From assembly GCA_001314705.1 (NCBI GenBank), contig LJSU01000016.1, positions 124,001 through 188,000 of the forward strand: a stretch of 64,000 nt of DNA, in the 5' to 3' direction. The translations under genes and the position numbers were made by a program. The notes under the pieces were generated by a model. That model ran no database searches. It saw only the letters and a list, made by a program, of their open reading frames with translations, and was not told the DNA's origin. Origin of the DNA: Rhodobacteraceae bacterium HLUCCO07 (lineage in GTDB: Bacteria > Pseudomonadota > Alphaproteobacteria > Rhodobacterales > Rhodobacteraceae). Of this stretch, positions 39,051 to 47,785 are shown piece by piece. Numbering within the stretch: position 1 is the first letter of the stretch; the number at the start of each line of letters is the position of its first letter.

Positions 39051-40442
39051 TCAGGTTTCGAACGGGCGGTTGTCTCCGACCGGCATTCGGCCTTCACCAA
39101 AGCGCGCATCGATCCGGTCGAGCGGCCAGCACACCTCTACCATGGCGCCGGAGCGGCCAGGGCCATCGGCAACGCGCGCTTTGGCGCTCGGACCATTGGC
39201 GAAGGACAGCTCGGCGCCTGTGCGTTCGAGAAGTGTCTTGGCGATGAAAAGGCCAAGGCCCATGCCTTCGTATGCCGGGCGTGCGGCGCGTTCCGTTGCG
39301 CCACGCCGGTCGCGCATGAATGGATCGCCGATCCGCCCGATCAGATGCGGGGGAAAGCCCGGGCCATCGTCCTGAATGCGGATCGTGATCTTGTCGCCGG
39401 TCCACCCGGTTTCGACCCAGACTTGACCATGGGCGAAATCCACCGCGTTCTGGATCAGGTTGCGCAACCCGTGGACGATCTCGGGTCGGCGCGGGATTGT
39501 CGGCTGGGGAAGGTCGGCGCCGGTCGAGGTTTCGAAATGAATGGGTTTGCCGCGATCGAGATGCGGGGTCGCGGCCTCTTCGACCACCGCCGTGACCGGG
39601 GCGTGGCGCAAGTAGAGATCGTCCTTGCCGGTCCCGCCCATCGACCTGAGGATATCGCGACAGCGGTCGGCCTGTTGATTGATCAGCTGGATATCGTCGA
39701 GCGCATCGGGATTGTCGGCAAGATCCTCCATCAGTTCGGCCGAGGTGAGCTTGATCGTTGCCAGCGGCGTGCCGAGTTCATGTGCTGCTGCTGCCACGAC
39801 GCCGCTCAGATCTGAGAGCTTTTGTTCGCGTGCCAATGCCAATTGCGTGGCCTGAAGCGCCTCGGACATGGCGTGCACCTCAGAGGCGATCCAGCGGGTA
39901 TAGACCGACAGGAACACGATGGCGATGACGATGGCGGCCCAGTTGCCGAAGACGAAAAGCTCGCCGATCCGCAGCACGGTATCCGACTCGGTTCTGAGCG
40001 GCATGTGAAACACCGCCAGAAGCGAGACCACGAGAATGGCGACAGCCCCGAGAAACACCGTGCTGCGTGCCGAGAGCGCGGCTGCCGACACGGTGACCGG
40101 CCCCACGATCAGAAGCGAGAACGGGTTGTTGAGCCCGCCGGTCAGATAGAGAAGCGCGGCCAGTTGCAGCAGGTCGAACAGAACCATGAGCAGGTTTTCG
40201 ACTTCGCTGAGTCGCTTGTTCTCCGGAAAGATGAACATCGCGACGAGGTTGGCGATGATCGACAGGCCGACGACGAGAAAGAACAGGCCGAACTCGACTT
40301 GCAGCGCGTAAATCTGCTGCGCCACGACAAGCGCGCTGATCTGCCCCACGATCGCGGCCCAGCGCAGCCAGATGATCGTGCGCAACCGGACCCAGTTGCC
40401 GCGCTGGCGCGCCCCGATCAGCCCGAAACCGGTATCCGTCAT
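39051..40442 (-). CDS. regB: Redox sensor histidine kinase RegB (PrrB)
   Basis: RegB is the membrane kinase that activates RegA under low oxygen, sensing the quinone pool. It has about six membrane helices in the N-terminal half, and the quinone-binding heptapeptide GGLNNPF lies in the last visible loop. The H-box is AAAHELGTPLATIKL. The redox-active cysteine lies in QQADRCRDILRSMG. The ATPase has an N-box (LIQNAVDFAHG) and a G2-box (GMGLGLFIAKTLLERTG). The ATG at 40442 is favoured: AAGG lies seven bases upstream. An alternative ATG at 40466 has its GGAG only two bases away. Confidence 0.95.
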   Translation of the reverse strand: MTDTGFGLIGARQRGNWVRLRTIIWLRWAAIVGQISALVVAQQIYALQVEFGLFFLVVGLSIIANLVAMFIFPENKRLSEVENLLMVLFDLLQLAALLYLTGGLNNPFSLLIVGPVTVSAAALSARSTVFLGAVAILVVSLLAVFHMPLRTESDTVLRIGELFVFGNWAAIVIAIVFLSVYTRWIASEVHAMSEALQATQLALAREQKLSDLSGVVAAAAHELGTPLATIKLTSAELMEDLADNPDALDDIQLINQQADRCRDILRSMGGTGKDDLYLRHAPVTAVVEEAATPHLDRGKPIHFETSTGADLPQPTIPRRPEIVHGLRNLIQNAVDFAHGQVWVETGWTGDKITIRIQDDGPGFPPHLIGRIGDPFMRDRRGATERAARPAYEGMGLGLFIAKTLLERTGAELSFANGPSAKARVADGPGRSGAMVEVCWPLDRIDARFGEGRMPVGDNRPFET

Positions 40443-40540
40443 CTGCGCGCCTTCGTCCCGTTGCATGTCTCCTCAAGATTGATAGATGTGGGAGGCGCGT
40501 CATTCAATGGCGGGCTGCAAGCGATGCGAAGGGCAATCTC

Positions 40541-41170
40541 ATGATGAAATACTATGCTTTCGGTGCCGTTGTGGCGGTTGTGGCGGTGATTGTCGGGATG
40601 GTTTTCGTCACCATGGATCGGAATGGCGGCGACAAGTATGCCGAGTGTCGTGTGGGCCAGGTGGCCGGGGGTTCCGACGCCATCGGGGGGCCGTTCACGC
40701 TTGTGGACGAGACCGGCGAGACCGTGACCAGCGAGGAACTGATCGACGAGCCATCGCTCATTTATTTCGGCTACACCTTCTGCCCTGACGTCTGCCCGCT
40801 TGATACATCGCGCAATGCCGAGGCGGTCGAGATCCTGGAAGACCGCGGGATGAGCGTGAAACCGGTCTTCATTTCGGTCGATCCGGATCGTGACACACCC
40901 GAGATCCTTCAGGATTTTACAGATCGTTTGCATCCGCGCATGGTGGGTCTGACTGGCAGCATGGAGCAGGTGCGCGCGGCCAGCCAGGCATACCGGACCT
41001 ATTTCAAGAAACAGGAACCCGAGCCGGGTGACGAAGATTACTATCTGGTCGACCACTCGACCTTTTCCTACCTGGTCTTTCCCGAGGAAGGCTTCATCGA
41101 GTTCTTTCGCCGTGACCTGACGCCCGCGGAACTGGCCGATCAGGTGGGGTGTTTCCTCGATAATCGCTAA
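40541..41170 (+). CDS. senC: SCO1/SenC/PrrC copper chaperone
   Basis: SenC delivers copper for cytochrome c oxidase assembly and links the oxidase to RegB signalling in Rhodobacter. The 209-aa protein has one N-terminal membrane anchor (VVAVVAVIVGMVFVTM), then a thioredoxin-like domain with the copper ligands Cys81 and Cys85 in TFCPDVCPLD and His172 in YLVDHSTFSYLV. It diverges from regB and precedes regA, as in the Rhodobacter reg/prr cluster. Confidence 0.95.
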   Translation: MMKYYAFGAVVAVVAVIVGMVFVTMDRNGGDKYAECRVGQVAGGSDAIGGPFTLVDETGETVTSEELIDEPSLIYFGYTFCPDVCPLDTSRNAEAVEILEDRGMSVKPVFISVDPDRDTPEILQDFTDRLHPRMVGLTGSMEQVRAASQAYRTYFKKQEPEPGDEDYYLVDHSTFSYLVFPEEGFIEFFRRDLTPAELADQVGCFLDNR

Positions 41171-41259
41171 AGGAACATTGTTCCGCTACGTCAGATGTTT
41201 GACGGGTGCATGATCGACACCTAAATAGGGTTGAGGTGCGTGAACAGGAGGACACCCCC

Positions 41260-41811
41260 TTGGCCGAAGATCAACTGGACCTCGGCGATGACAGATCGCT
41301 GTTGATTGTCGATGACGACGAGCCGTTCCTGCGCCGCCTCGCGAAAGCAATGGAAAAGCGGGGGTTCGAGGTGGAAATGGCGGATTCCGTTGCCGCGGGC
41401 AAGGCGATCGCGACGGCCCGGCCTCCGGCCTATGCGGTCTGCGATCTTCGGCTTGAGGATGGCAACGGGCTCGACGTGGTGGAGGTGCTTCGCGAAAAGC
41501 GCCCCGATTGCCGGGTTGTCGTGCTTACCGGGTATGGCGCGATTGCGACGGCTGTGGCGGCGGTCAAGATCGGGGCGACCGATTACCTGTCGAAACCCGC
41601 CGACGCCAAGGATATCACCATTGCCCTGTTGACGCCGGACGACGAATTGCCGCCGCCGCCCGACAACCCGATGAGCGCCGACCGGGTGCGCTGGGAGCAT
41701 ATCCAGCGGGTCTATGAGCTGTGCGACCGTAACGTGAGCGAGACGGCGCGGCGGCTCAACATGCATCGCCGCACGCTTCAGCGTATCCTGGCCAAGCGCA
41801 GCCCCCGCTAG
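41260..41811 (+). CDS. regA: Redox response regulator RegA (PrrA)
   Basis: RegA is the phosphorylated global activator of photosynthesis, respiration, nitrogen fixation and hydrogen genes in its relatives. The 183-aa protein has the acidic pocket (LLIVDDDEPFLRRLAKAMEK), phospho-acceptor Asp62 in VCDLRLEDGNGLD, Lys112, a four-proline linker and a highly conserved C-terminal helix-turn-helix (VSETARRLNMHRRTLQRIL). The TTG at 41260 gives the family N-terminus (MAEDQLDL) with AGGAGG eight bases upstream. A GTG at 41236 is less likely. Confidence 0.95.
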   Translation: MAEDQLDLGDDRSLLIVDDDEPFLRRLAKAMEKRGFEVEMADSVAAGKAIATARPPAYAVCDLRLEDGNGLDVVEVLREKRPDCRVVVLTGYGAIATAVAAVKIGATDYLSKPADAKDITIALLTPDDELPPPPDNPMSADRVRWEHIQRVYELCDRNVSETARRLNMHRRTLQRILAKRSPR

Positions 41812-41821
41812 GTTTTCACCG

Positions 41822-42901
41822 GTGGGCAAGCGCGATCCGACCACGCCGCCGGACCCGTCGGGCGGGTGGTCTGCGGGGGTGCGCGAGGTGTCGGGCGCAG
41901 TTGTCGTGCCGCATGAAAGACCGGGTCGTGATCTCTATTGCGGGGTGTTCACCGGCGAAGGGAAATACATGCCATGGGCGGCGACCTGGCAGCGCGAGGC
42001 GCTGATCACCCACGCGCCGGACGTCGTTCCCGACCCTGCCGAAATGCTTGAAGGAGAATGGCTTTGGGGCGGGGTGCTTTACGGGCATTTCGGGCATTTC
42101 CTCGTCGAGACGGCCGCGCGTCTCTGGGCGGTTCCGCGCCTGCGGGAGCGTTTGAGCGGGGCGCTCTTCGTCGAGAAATACTCGTCGGAGCAGGCAGGGT
42201 TGCCGGACTATAAAACCGAGTATTTCCAGCTTCTTGTCGGAGATCTCCCGCTGCGCATCCTGCGTGTTCCGACGCGGGTTGCGCATCTTCATGTGCCGGG
42301 GCAGGGGTTCGGGCTGGGGCGCATCTCAAAGGGGACGCGGGTGTTTCGGCGCTTCATCGCCGAGCATTTTGCGCGGGATGTCGAGCCGGAGGGGCCGGAG
42401 AACCTGTTCATCACCCGGTCGCAACTGGCGCTGGATCGTGAGGGATTCGTTGGCGAGGCGATCCTTGACGACCGTATGGCGCGGGCGGGGTACGCGGTTT
42501 TTTGCCCGGAAAAACATGATCTTGGGACACAGGTCGCGCGCTATCGCGCGGCGCGGCGGATCGTGGGGATGGACGGCTCGGCCTTTCATCTGTTCGGGCT
42601 GGTGGCTAACCGGGATCAGAACGTGGGCGTGATCCTGCGTCGGCAGAAGGGGCGCAGCCGCGCGATGCGCTGGCAGATCGAATCCTTTTCCGGAAGAACC
42701 CCGCATGTCATTGATACATTGAAGAAAAACCGCGACTGGGTGATGGGCAGGAAAGCCCTGATCCATGATTTCGACATGGAGCGGATCGGCGCGCAGATGA
42801 AGGCTGCGGGCCTGATCGCCCCGGGCGTTGACTGGGGGCCACTTTCGCCCGCGGAGGAGGCATTGGTGGCCGAGGAGCTGGCGCTCGAGGCGGCGCGTTA
42901 A
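41822..42901 (+). CDS. Glycosyltransferase 61 family protein
   Basis: A 359-aa protein of the GT61/DUF563 group. Visible features are the LYGHFGHFLVETAARLWAV segment typical of this family and the C-terminal FITRSQLALDREGFVGEAIL with RRIVGMDGSAFHLFGLV. The substrate is unknown; a surface polysaccharide is plausible. It starts with GTG at 41822, 11 bases after regA, but is probably not functionally linked to it. Copy B of the structured intergenic element lies 26 bases after its stop. Confidence 0.85.
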   Translation: MGKRDPTTPPDPSGGWSAGVREVSGAVVVPHERPGRDLYCGVFTGEGKYMPWAATWQREALITHAPDVVPDPAEMLEGEWLWGGVLYGHFGHFLVETAARLWAVPRLRERLSGALFVEKYSSEQAGLPDYKTEYFQLLVGDLPLRILRVPTRVAHLHVPGQGFGLGRISKGTRVFRRFIAEHFARDVEPEGPENLFITRSQLALDREGFVGEAILDDRMARAGYAVFCPEKHDLGTQVARYRAARRIVGMDGSAFHLFGLVANRDQNVGVILRRQKGRSRAMRWQIESFSGRTPHVIDTLKKNRDWVMGRKALIHDFDMERIGAQMKAAGLIAPGVDWGPLSPAEEALVAEELALEAAR

Positions 42902-42927
42902 GATTTGCCCGGATCGTGCGACTCGGG

Positions 42928-42972
42928 GGGGTGACTGGCGTATGACTCCCGGCTGCGCCCCGGCTGCCGGGG
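42928..42972 (+). repeat. Structured intergenic element, copy B
   Basis: The same pattern as at 28287-28328: GGGGTGAC, five bases, TATGACTCCCGGCTG, four bases, CCGGCTGCCG, aligned without gaps. The stem bases of copy B differ from copy A: here CCCCGG pairs with CCGGGG across a CTG loop (42958-42963 with 42967-42972). A downstream GGTTAAC (about 43000) is also shared. It follows a glycosyltransferase gene. Confidence 0.65.
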
Positions 42973-43021
42973 GGACGTGGTTTGCAGGGGCGGCCAGAGG
43001 TTAACCGGGCGCGCGGTGGGG

Positions 43022-43510
43022 TTAGCGCAGATCGCGGCGCATGAGGACCTGTTCGATGCGCGTGCCGTCGGTCAGCGCGATTCCCTCGCGTCGCCCCCAT
43101 GGTTCGAAACCGCGCGACTGGTAATAGGCAAGGCCGCCCGCGTTGTCGGCGCGGATGGCGGCGTTGATCCATCCATAACCCAGATCGTGCGCGGCGCGTT
43201 GCGTGGCATCGAAAAGTTTCGAGCCGACCCCGAGTCGGGTCTGACCGATGCGGGTGAATGTGGCGATGTCGCAGGCTTGGGGCGTCAGATCGCGATGTGG
43301 GCCGATCCACTGGAAACCCAGGAGCGCGCCGTGGTCATCCTCGGCGACATGCCACGCGCCGCGCGCGCCGTCGTTTGCGATCCACTCTGACAGGATTTCA
43401 GGCGCAACTGGCCCCGATATGGCCGTTGCGCCACCGCGCCTGATGATCGCGTTCAGCAGGCCGGCCATGGCGCGGGTGTCGAGGGGTGAAGCGTGGCGGA
43501 TGTGAATCAT
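43022..43510 (-). CDS. GNAT family N-acetyltransferase
   Basis: A 162-aa acyl-CoA-dependent acetyltransferase. The N-terminal IHIRHASPLDTRAMAGLL and the acetyl-CoA pocket RLGVGSKLFDATQRAAHDLG define the GNAT fold, followed by IRADNAGGLAYYQSRGFEP. The substrate is unknown; the shape resembles phosphinothricin/methionine sulfoximine-type and rimI-like acetyltransferases. It runs convergently to the GT61 gene and follows the HD-domain gene. Confidence 0.9.
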   Translation of the reverse strand: MIHIRHASPLDTRAMAGLLNAIIRRGGATAISGPVAPEILSEWIANDGARGAWHVAEDDHGALLGFQWIGPHRDLTPQACDIATFTRIGQTRLGVGSKLFDATQRAAHDLGYGWINAAIRADNAGGLAYYQSRGFEPWGRREGIALTDGTRIEQVLMRRDLR

Positions 43511-43523
43511 GGCGTATCAGAGA

Positions 43524-44132
43524 CTATATTTCCGCCAGAAGCGCCGCGTGTCGCGCGGTGAAATCGTCGCGCACCTCGCGGGGTGGGCGCAATTGGATGT
43601 CGAGGCCGCGGGTCAGCTCGGGACGGGGTTTGCCGAAAAACCTGTTGGCCTCTTCCACGGTGAAGCCGGCGATCTGCGTCGCCTCCATCCAGGCGGAGAC
43701 CCGGTCGGCCGCCTTGATCCTTTTCTTGACAGTTGCGGGGATGGTGGCGGGCAGGCCAAAGCGGATATGGATCGCGGCGGAAAGCCGGTCATCGAGCGCC
43801 CCATAGCCTGGCCCGACCGCCGCCTTGACCGGGGAAATCATGTCCCCGATCACGTATTCGGGCGCGTCGTGCAAGAGCGCGGCAAGGCGCCATCTTGCAG
43901 GAGATTTAGGCTCTAACCTTGCGAAAATCGTCTCTACCAGCAGCGAATGCTCGGCCACGGAGTAGGGCCAGTCGCCCCGCGTCTGGCCATTCCAGCGGGC
44001 AACGAAAGCAAGCCCGTGGGCAATGTCCTCGATCTCGATATCCATCGGCGTGGGATCGAGCAGGTCGAGCCGGCGACCGGACAACATGCGCTGCCAGGCG
44101 CGGGGTGGTTTCGGAGCGGGGCCACGTGCCAT
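43524..44132 (-). CDS. HD-domain phosphohydrolase, YfbR-like
   Basis: A 202-aa HD-superfamily phosphohydrolase. The metal ligands are visible in VAEHSLLVETIF and ALLHDAPEYVIGDMISPVK. Relatives such as YfbR act on 5'-deoxynucleotides, and the role here is inferred from the fold. The frame extends 70 codons further upstream, but the ATG at 44132 (MARGPAPKPPRAWQ) matches the family. A near-octamer TTAGAGCC lies in it at 43909 (coding strand). Confidence 0.85.
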   Translation of the reverse strand: MARGPAPKPPRAWQRMLSGRRLDLLDPTPMDIEIEDIAHGLAFVARWNGQTRGDWPYSVAEHSLLVETIFARLEPKSPARWRLAALLHDAPEYVIGDMISPVKAAVGPGYGALDDRLSAAIHIRFGLPATIPATVKKRIKAADRVSAWMEATQIAGFTVEEANRFFGKPRPELTRGLDIQLRPPREVRDDFTARHAALLAEI

Positions 44133-44340
44133 TTTCCTGTCTACTCCCACTGGGCGTGCCCCATTTCTGCCACAATTGGGGCGCAGTATCACCGCACTGC
44201 GATTACCTGCTGCCACATCGCACGACAAGACCGGGAATCCGGCGCGCGTGATGGGTGATTGCCAAGACGGGGCGGCGCGCGGGATTTCTCTCTCTGACCG
44301 CGCGCCTTTTGGATCGAGGCAGTGGGAAAGGAGCAGCCCC

Positions 44341-44661
44341 ATGCTTTTGAAACGGATTGTGGCCGCCAGCCTGGCGGTCGGTGCGATTCTGACCGCGATT
44401 CCGGCTCATGCGGGCGATTGCGCTGCGCGTGAGCAGGTGGTGCAACGGCTGGAGCGCGACTATGCCGAGAAGCTGGCCGGTGGCGGACTGCACGACGCCG
44501 AGGCGGGCGATGCGGTGGTCGAGGTCTGGGCCTCGTCCGAGACCGGCACGTTCACCGTGATCCTGACCGGGGCGGACGGGGTAAGCTGTATCCTGGCGAC
44601 GGGAACCGACTGGTTCCAGACGCGGGACGCGATGCCCGAACAGGCCGGGATCGAAAGCTGA
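44341..44661 (+). CDS. Small secreted protein of unknown function
   Basis: A 106-aa protein with a clear Sec signal peptide (MLLKRIVAASLAVGAILTA, cleavage after AHA). The mature part has two cysteines (GDCAAREQ and GVSCILATG) that could form a disulfide in the periplasm. I do not recognise the family. GGAAAGGAG precedes the ATG at 44341. It lies alone between the divergent HD gene and ahcY. Confidence 0.78.
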   Translation: MLLKRIVAASLAVGAILTAIPAHAGDCAAREQVVQRLERDYAEKLAGGGLHDAEAGDAVVEVWASSETGTFTVILTGADGVSCILATGTDWFQTRDAMPEQAGIES

Positions 44662-44718
44662 TACGCCGGCGTCACCGGTGGGAGGTGCATTGCCCCTGCG
44701 GAGGGTGAATGCTATCTG

Positions 44719-44741
44719 CCTTGCAAAACGTATTGGCAAGG
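44719..44741 (+). promoter_or_regulatory. Hairpin covering the ahcY ribosome binding site
   Basis: A six-base stem CCTTGC / GCAAGG (44719-44724 with 44736-44741) with an 11-base loop includes the AAGG of the AAGGAG (44738-44743) that serves the ahcY ATG at 44751. Pairing would hide the ribosome binding site. The sequence does not match the SAH riboswitch I know upstream of ahcY in other proteobacteria. Confidence 0.45.
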
Positions 44742-44750
44742 AGCCCCCGG

Positions 44751-46145
44751 ATGACAACCGATTACATTGTCAAGGATATCGACCTGGCCGAGTATGGCCG
44801 CAAGGAAATCGCGATTGCCGAGACCGAGATGCCGGGCCTGATGGCGCTGCGCGCGGAATATGGCGCGCAAAAGCCGCTCAAGGGTGCGCGGATCGCGGGC
44901 AGCCTGCACATGACGATCCAGACGGCGGTGTTGATCGAGACGCTGGTGGAACTGGGCGCGGACGTGCGCTGGGCGTCGTGCAACATCTTCTCGACGCAGG
45001 ATCACGCGGCGGCCGCGATTGCCGCGGGCGGCACGCCGGTCTTCGCGGTCAAGGGCGAGACCCTGCCGGAATACTGGGATTATGCCGACCGGATCTTTCA
45101 TTTCGAGGAGGGCGGCGCCAACATGATCCTCGATGATGGTGGCGATGCGACGCTTTACATCCTGATGGGCGCGCGGGTCGAAGAGGGCGAGGAAGAGCTG
45201 ATCGCCACGCCCACGAGCGAAGAGGAAGAGGCGCTTTTCGCGCAGATCCGCAAGCGGATTGCGGAAACGCCCGGCTGGTTCATCAGGCAGCGCCACATGA
45301 TCCAGGGCGTGACCGAGGAAACCACGACCGGGGTGCACCGTCTTTACCAGATGATGGAAAAGGGGCATCTGCCTTTCCCGGCGATCAACGTGAATGACAG
45401 CGTCACCAAGTCGAAATTCGACAACAAGTACGGCTGCAAGGAAAGCCTTGTCGACGGTATCCGCCGGGCGACCGACACGATGATGGCGGGCAAGGTCGCG
45501 GTGGTCTGCGGCTATGGCGACGTGGGCAAGGGCTCGGCGGCCTCCCTGCGCGGGGCCGGCGCGCGGGTGAAGGTGACCGAGGTCGACCCGATCTGCGCCC
45601 TGCAGGCGGCGATGGACGGCTTCGAGGTGGTGACGCTCGAGGACGTGGCGTCCAGCGCCGACATTTTCATCACCACCACCGGCAACCGCGACGTGATCCG
45701 CATCGAGCATATGCGCGAGATGAAGGACATGGTGATCGTCGGCAATATCGGCCATTTCGACAACGAGATCCAGGTGGCGAGCCTCAAGAACCACAAATGG
45801 ACCAACATCAAGGACCAGGTGGACATGATCGAGATGCCGAGTGGCAACCGGATCATCCTGCTGTCCGAAGGGCGACTCCTGAACCTCGGCAATGCCACGG
45901 GGCATCCCAGCTTCGTGATGTCGGCGAGTTTCACCAACCAGGTTCTGGCACAGATCGAGCTGTTCACCCGGGGCGACGCATACGAGAACGAGGTTTACGT
46001 GCTGCCCAAGCATCTCGACGAGAAGGTCGCGCGCCTGCATCTCGACCGGATCGGCGTGAAGCTGTCGAGCCTGAGCAAGGACCAGGCGGATTATATCGGG
46101 GTGAGCCCGGAAGGACCGTTCAAGCCCGATCATTACCGCTATTGA
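44751..46145 (+). CDS. ahcY: Adenosylhomocysteinase
   Basis: AhcY hydrolyses S-adenosylhomocysteine to adenosine and homocysteine, recycling the methyl cycle. The 464-aa tetrameric NAD enzyme shows the N-terminal [35 protein letters not shown], the NAD fold [24 protein letters not shown] and the C-terminal [10 protein letters not shown] that contacts the neighbouring subunit. The ATG at 44751 is a good start. Its position near regB-senC-regA is also seen in Rhodobacter. A palindromic terminator follows. Confidence 0.97.
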   Translation: MTTDYIVKDIDLAEYGRKEIAIAETEMPGLMALRAEYGAQKPLKGARIAGSLHMTIQTAVLIETLVELGADVRWASCNIFSTQDHAAAAIAAGGTPVFAVKGETLPEYWDYADRIFHFEEGGANMILDDGGDATLYILMGARVEEGEEELIATPTSEEEEALFAQIRKRIAETPGWFIRQRHMIQGVTEETTTGVHRLYQMMEKGHLPFPAINVNDSVTKSKFDNKYGCKESLVDGIRRATDTMMAGKVAVVCGYGDVGKGSAASLRGAGARVKVTEVDPICALQAAMDGFEVVTLEDVASSADIFITTTGNRDVIRIEHMREMKDMVIVGNIGHFDNEIQVASLKNHKWTNIKDQVDMIEMPSGNRIILLSEGRLLNLGNATGHPSFVMSASFTNQVLAQIELFTRGDAYENEVYVLPKHLDEKVARLHLDRIGVKLSSLSKDQADYIGVSPEGPFKPDHYRY

Positions 46146-46171
46146 ATCCCGGCCAGGAGACGATCACGATG

Positions 46172-46195
46172 GGCCCCGGAATTCCGGGGCCTTTT
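46172..46195 (+). terminator. Rho-independent terminator after ahcY
   Basis: A perfect 20-base palindrome GGCCCCGGAATTCCGGGGCC (46172-46191) is followed by TTTT. It ends 27 bases past the ahcY stop and just before the ribosome binding site of the next gene. Confidence 0.9.
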
Positions 46196-46212
46196 CATTT
46201 GGAGGATAAGCG

Positions 46213-47178
46213 ATGCGGGTGATCATCTATGGCGTGGGTGCGGTTGGCGGGGCGGTGGCGGCCGCGCTGGTCGAGAACGGGCAGGAGGTGATCGGCATCG
46301 CCCGCGGGGCGCAGTTGGAGGCGATCCGCGAGAACGGTCTGCGCGTGCGCTCGCCCGTGTTCGACCGGGTGGTCGCGTTGGAATGTGTCTCTGATCCGGG
46401 GGAAATCGCGTTTCGCGAGGATGATGCGATCCTGCTGTGCATGAAGACGCAGGACACCGCGCCGGCGCTCGAGGCGCTGCGGGCGGCGGGTGTGGACAAG
46501 CAGCCGATTTTTTGTGCGCAGAACGGCGTAGAGAACGAGCGGATCGCGCTGCGTGTCTTTCCCAACGTGCACGGGATCACCGTGATGCTGCCTGCATTGC
46601 TGTTGGCGCCGGGTGACGTCGTGACATGGGGTGAGCCGCAATTCGGATATTTCGATATCGGGCGCTATCCGCACGGCCATGACGCGGACGACGTGCGGCT
46701 GGCGGAGGCGTTCCGGGGCAGCAAGATCACTCCGTTCGTCCTCGATGACGTGATGTCGAGCAAATACAGGAAACTGCTTCACAACGTGGGAAACATCACG
46801 CAGGCGGCGCTGGGCCGGGGTGTCGATACCGGGGAGATCGGAGCGGCGCTGAAGGATGAGGCCCGGGCCGTCTACGACGCACATGGGATTAAGCCCCGGG
46901 ACGGCGAGAAGCACGAACCCGAACGCAAGGAGTTGATGCGGTTCGGCACGATCGAGGGAATCGAGAATATCGGCGGATCGACGGCGCAGAGCCTTGCCCG
47001 GGGGGCCGGGTCGGTGGAAACCGACTATCTGAACGGCGAGATCTCTCTCATGGGGCGGCTGGCGAGCGTTCCGACGCCGGTGAACGATGCGATGACGCGG
47101 CTGGGTGCGCGGTTGGCGCGCGAAGGCGTGGCGCCCGGATCTATGACGCTCGATGATCTGCGCCGCCTCGTTGGATGA
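46213..47178 (+). CDS. Ketopantoate reductase family protein (PanE-like)
   Basis: A 321-aa NADPH-dependent reductase of the ketopantoate reductase/ApbA family. It begins with the dinucleotide fold VIIYGVGAVGGAVAAALVE, has ILLCMKTQDTAPALEAL and FCAQNGVENERIAL, and the C-terminal helical domain with KYRKLLHNVGNITQAALG. A true pantothenate role cannot be distinguished from a more general ketoacid reductase by eye. GGAGG precedes the ATG at 46213. Confidence 0.86.
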   Translation: MRVIIYGVGAVGGAVAAALVENGQEVIGIARGAQLEAIRENGLRVRSPVFDRVVALECVSDPGEIAFREDDAILLCMKTQDTAPALEALRAAGVDKQPIFCAQNGVENERIALRVFPNVHGITVMLPALLLAPGDVVTWGEPQFGYFDIGRYPHGHDADDVRLAEAFRGSKITPFVLDDVMSSKYRKLLHNVGNITQAALGRGVDTGEIGAALKDEARAVYDAHGIKPRDGEKHEPERKELMRFGTIEGIENIGGSTAQSLARGAGSVETDYLNGEISLMGRLASVPTPVNDAMTRLGARLAREGVAPGSMTLDDLRRLVG

Positions 47179-47305
47179 CACCACGGCAGAGAGAACGCGG
47201 GCCAGTTTTCCCTTTGTGGCGTCAGGAACTCACGCTAGTCTTGCCCATAGCGCAAGCAGGAGCTTTTGTAACGGGCGGAAACGTCAGACAATTGGAGACA
47301 TTGAG

Positions 47306-47647
47306 ATGGGCAAACGCGACGATTTGATTGCAAGATATGCGGAAGACCTCAGGACAAAATGCGGGATGACGCCGGACATGGACCTTTTGACCAAGGTCAC
47401 GATCGGATGCGGGCCGGCGATCTATGACGCCGATGCCGCGACCGTGGCGGCGACGCAGGAGAGCGAACTCGAGACGGTGAAGAACAACTTCCTGATCAAG
47501 AAGCTGGGCCTGGCCGATGGCCCGCAACTGATGGAGGCGATCAAGTCGGTGCTGGACACCTATGGCCAGTCGGAGCGCAACAAGTACCGCGCCGTGGTCT
47601 ATTACATGCTGGTCAAGCATTTCGGCAAGGAATCGGTTTACAACTGA
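47306..47647 (+). CDS. DUF2853 family protein
   Basis: A 113-aa acidic, mostly helical cytosolic protein. The sequence GPAIYDADAATVAATQESEL and the C-terminal ERNKYRAVVYYMLVKHFGK are the features by which I recognise the DUF2853 family. The function is unknown. The frame opens 51 codons further upstream, but the start at 47306 (MGKRDDLIARYAED) is the family start. A strong terminator follows. Confidence 0.85.
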   Translation: MGKRDDLIARYAEDLRTKCGMTPDMDLLTKVTIGCGPAIYDADAATVAATQESELETVKNNFLIKKLGLADGPQLMEAIKSVLDTYGQSERNKYRAVVYYMLVKHFGKESVYN

Positions 47648-47670
47648 GCCGCGCCAACACCCGATCGAGG

Positions 47671-47698
47671 ACGCCCGCCCATCCGTGGCGGGCGTTTT
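47671..47698 (+). terminator. Rho-independent terminator after the DUF2853 gene
   Basis: A nine-base perfect stem ACGCCCGCC / GGCGGGCGT (47671-47679 with 47687-47695), with its last T merging into a TTTT run, ends the transcript 24 bases after the DUF2853 stop. Confidence 0.9.
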
Positions 47699-47707
47699 GC
47701 CTGGTTT

Positions 47708-47785
47708 TCAAAAGAACAGGATATCGGCCAGAACGTAAGGCGCCATGAAGATCACGATGAGCGAGCCAAGCGTATATAGAGACAT
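47708..47785 (-). CDS. Candidate 25-aa small membrane protein
   Basis: A minus-strand frame ATG...TGA encodes MSLYTLGSLIVIFMAP, then YVLADILFF: one nearly continuous hydrophobic helix with only an Asp near the end. GGGGAAAC lies directly before the ATG, with CTCC further up. It is too short for standard gene callers. It lies tail-to-tail with DUF2853, separated from it by a terminator. No family is recognised; the case rests on composition and start context alone. Confidence 0.4.
   Translation of the reverse strand: MSLYTLGSLIVIFMAPYVLADILFF

Noticed and set aside
40443-40466. Earlier ATG of regB at 40466
   Set aside because: Its GGAG lies only two bases from the ATG, whereas the ATG at 40442 has AAGG at seven bases and fits the length of relatives. 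It cannot be fully excluded.
44662-44750. SAH riboswitch upstream of ahcY
   Set aside because: The region does not contain the conserved core of that riboswitch as I know it. Only the short hairpin over the ribosome binding site remains as a candidate.
44712-46133. Minus-strand frame of 473 codons opposite ahcY
   Set aside because: It is the reverse complement of a highly conserved gene and contains no motif of its own.
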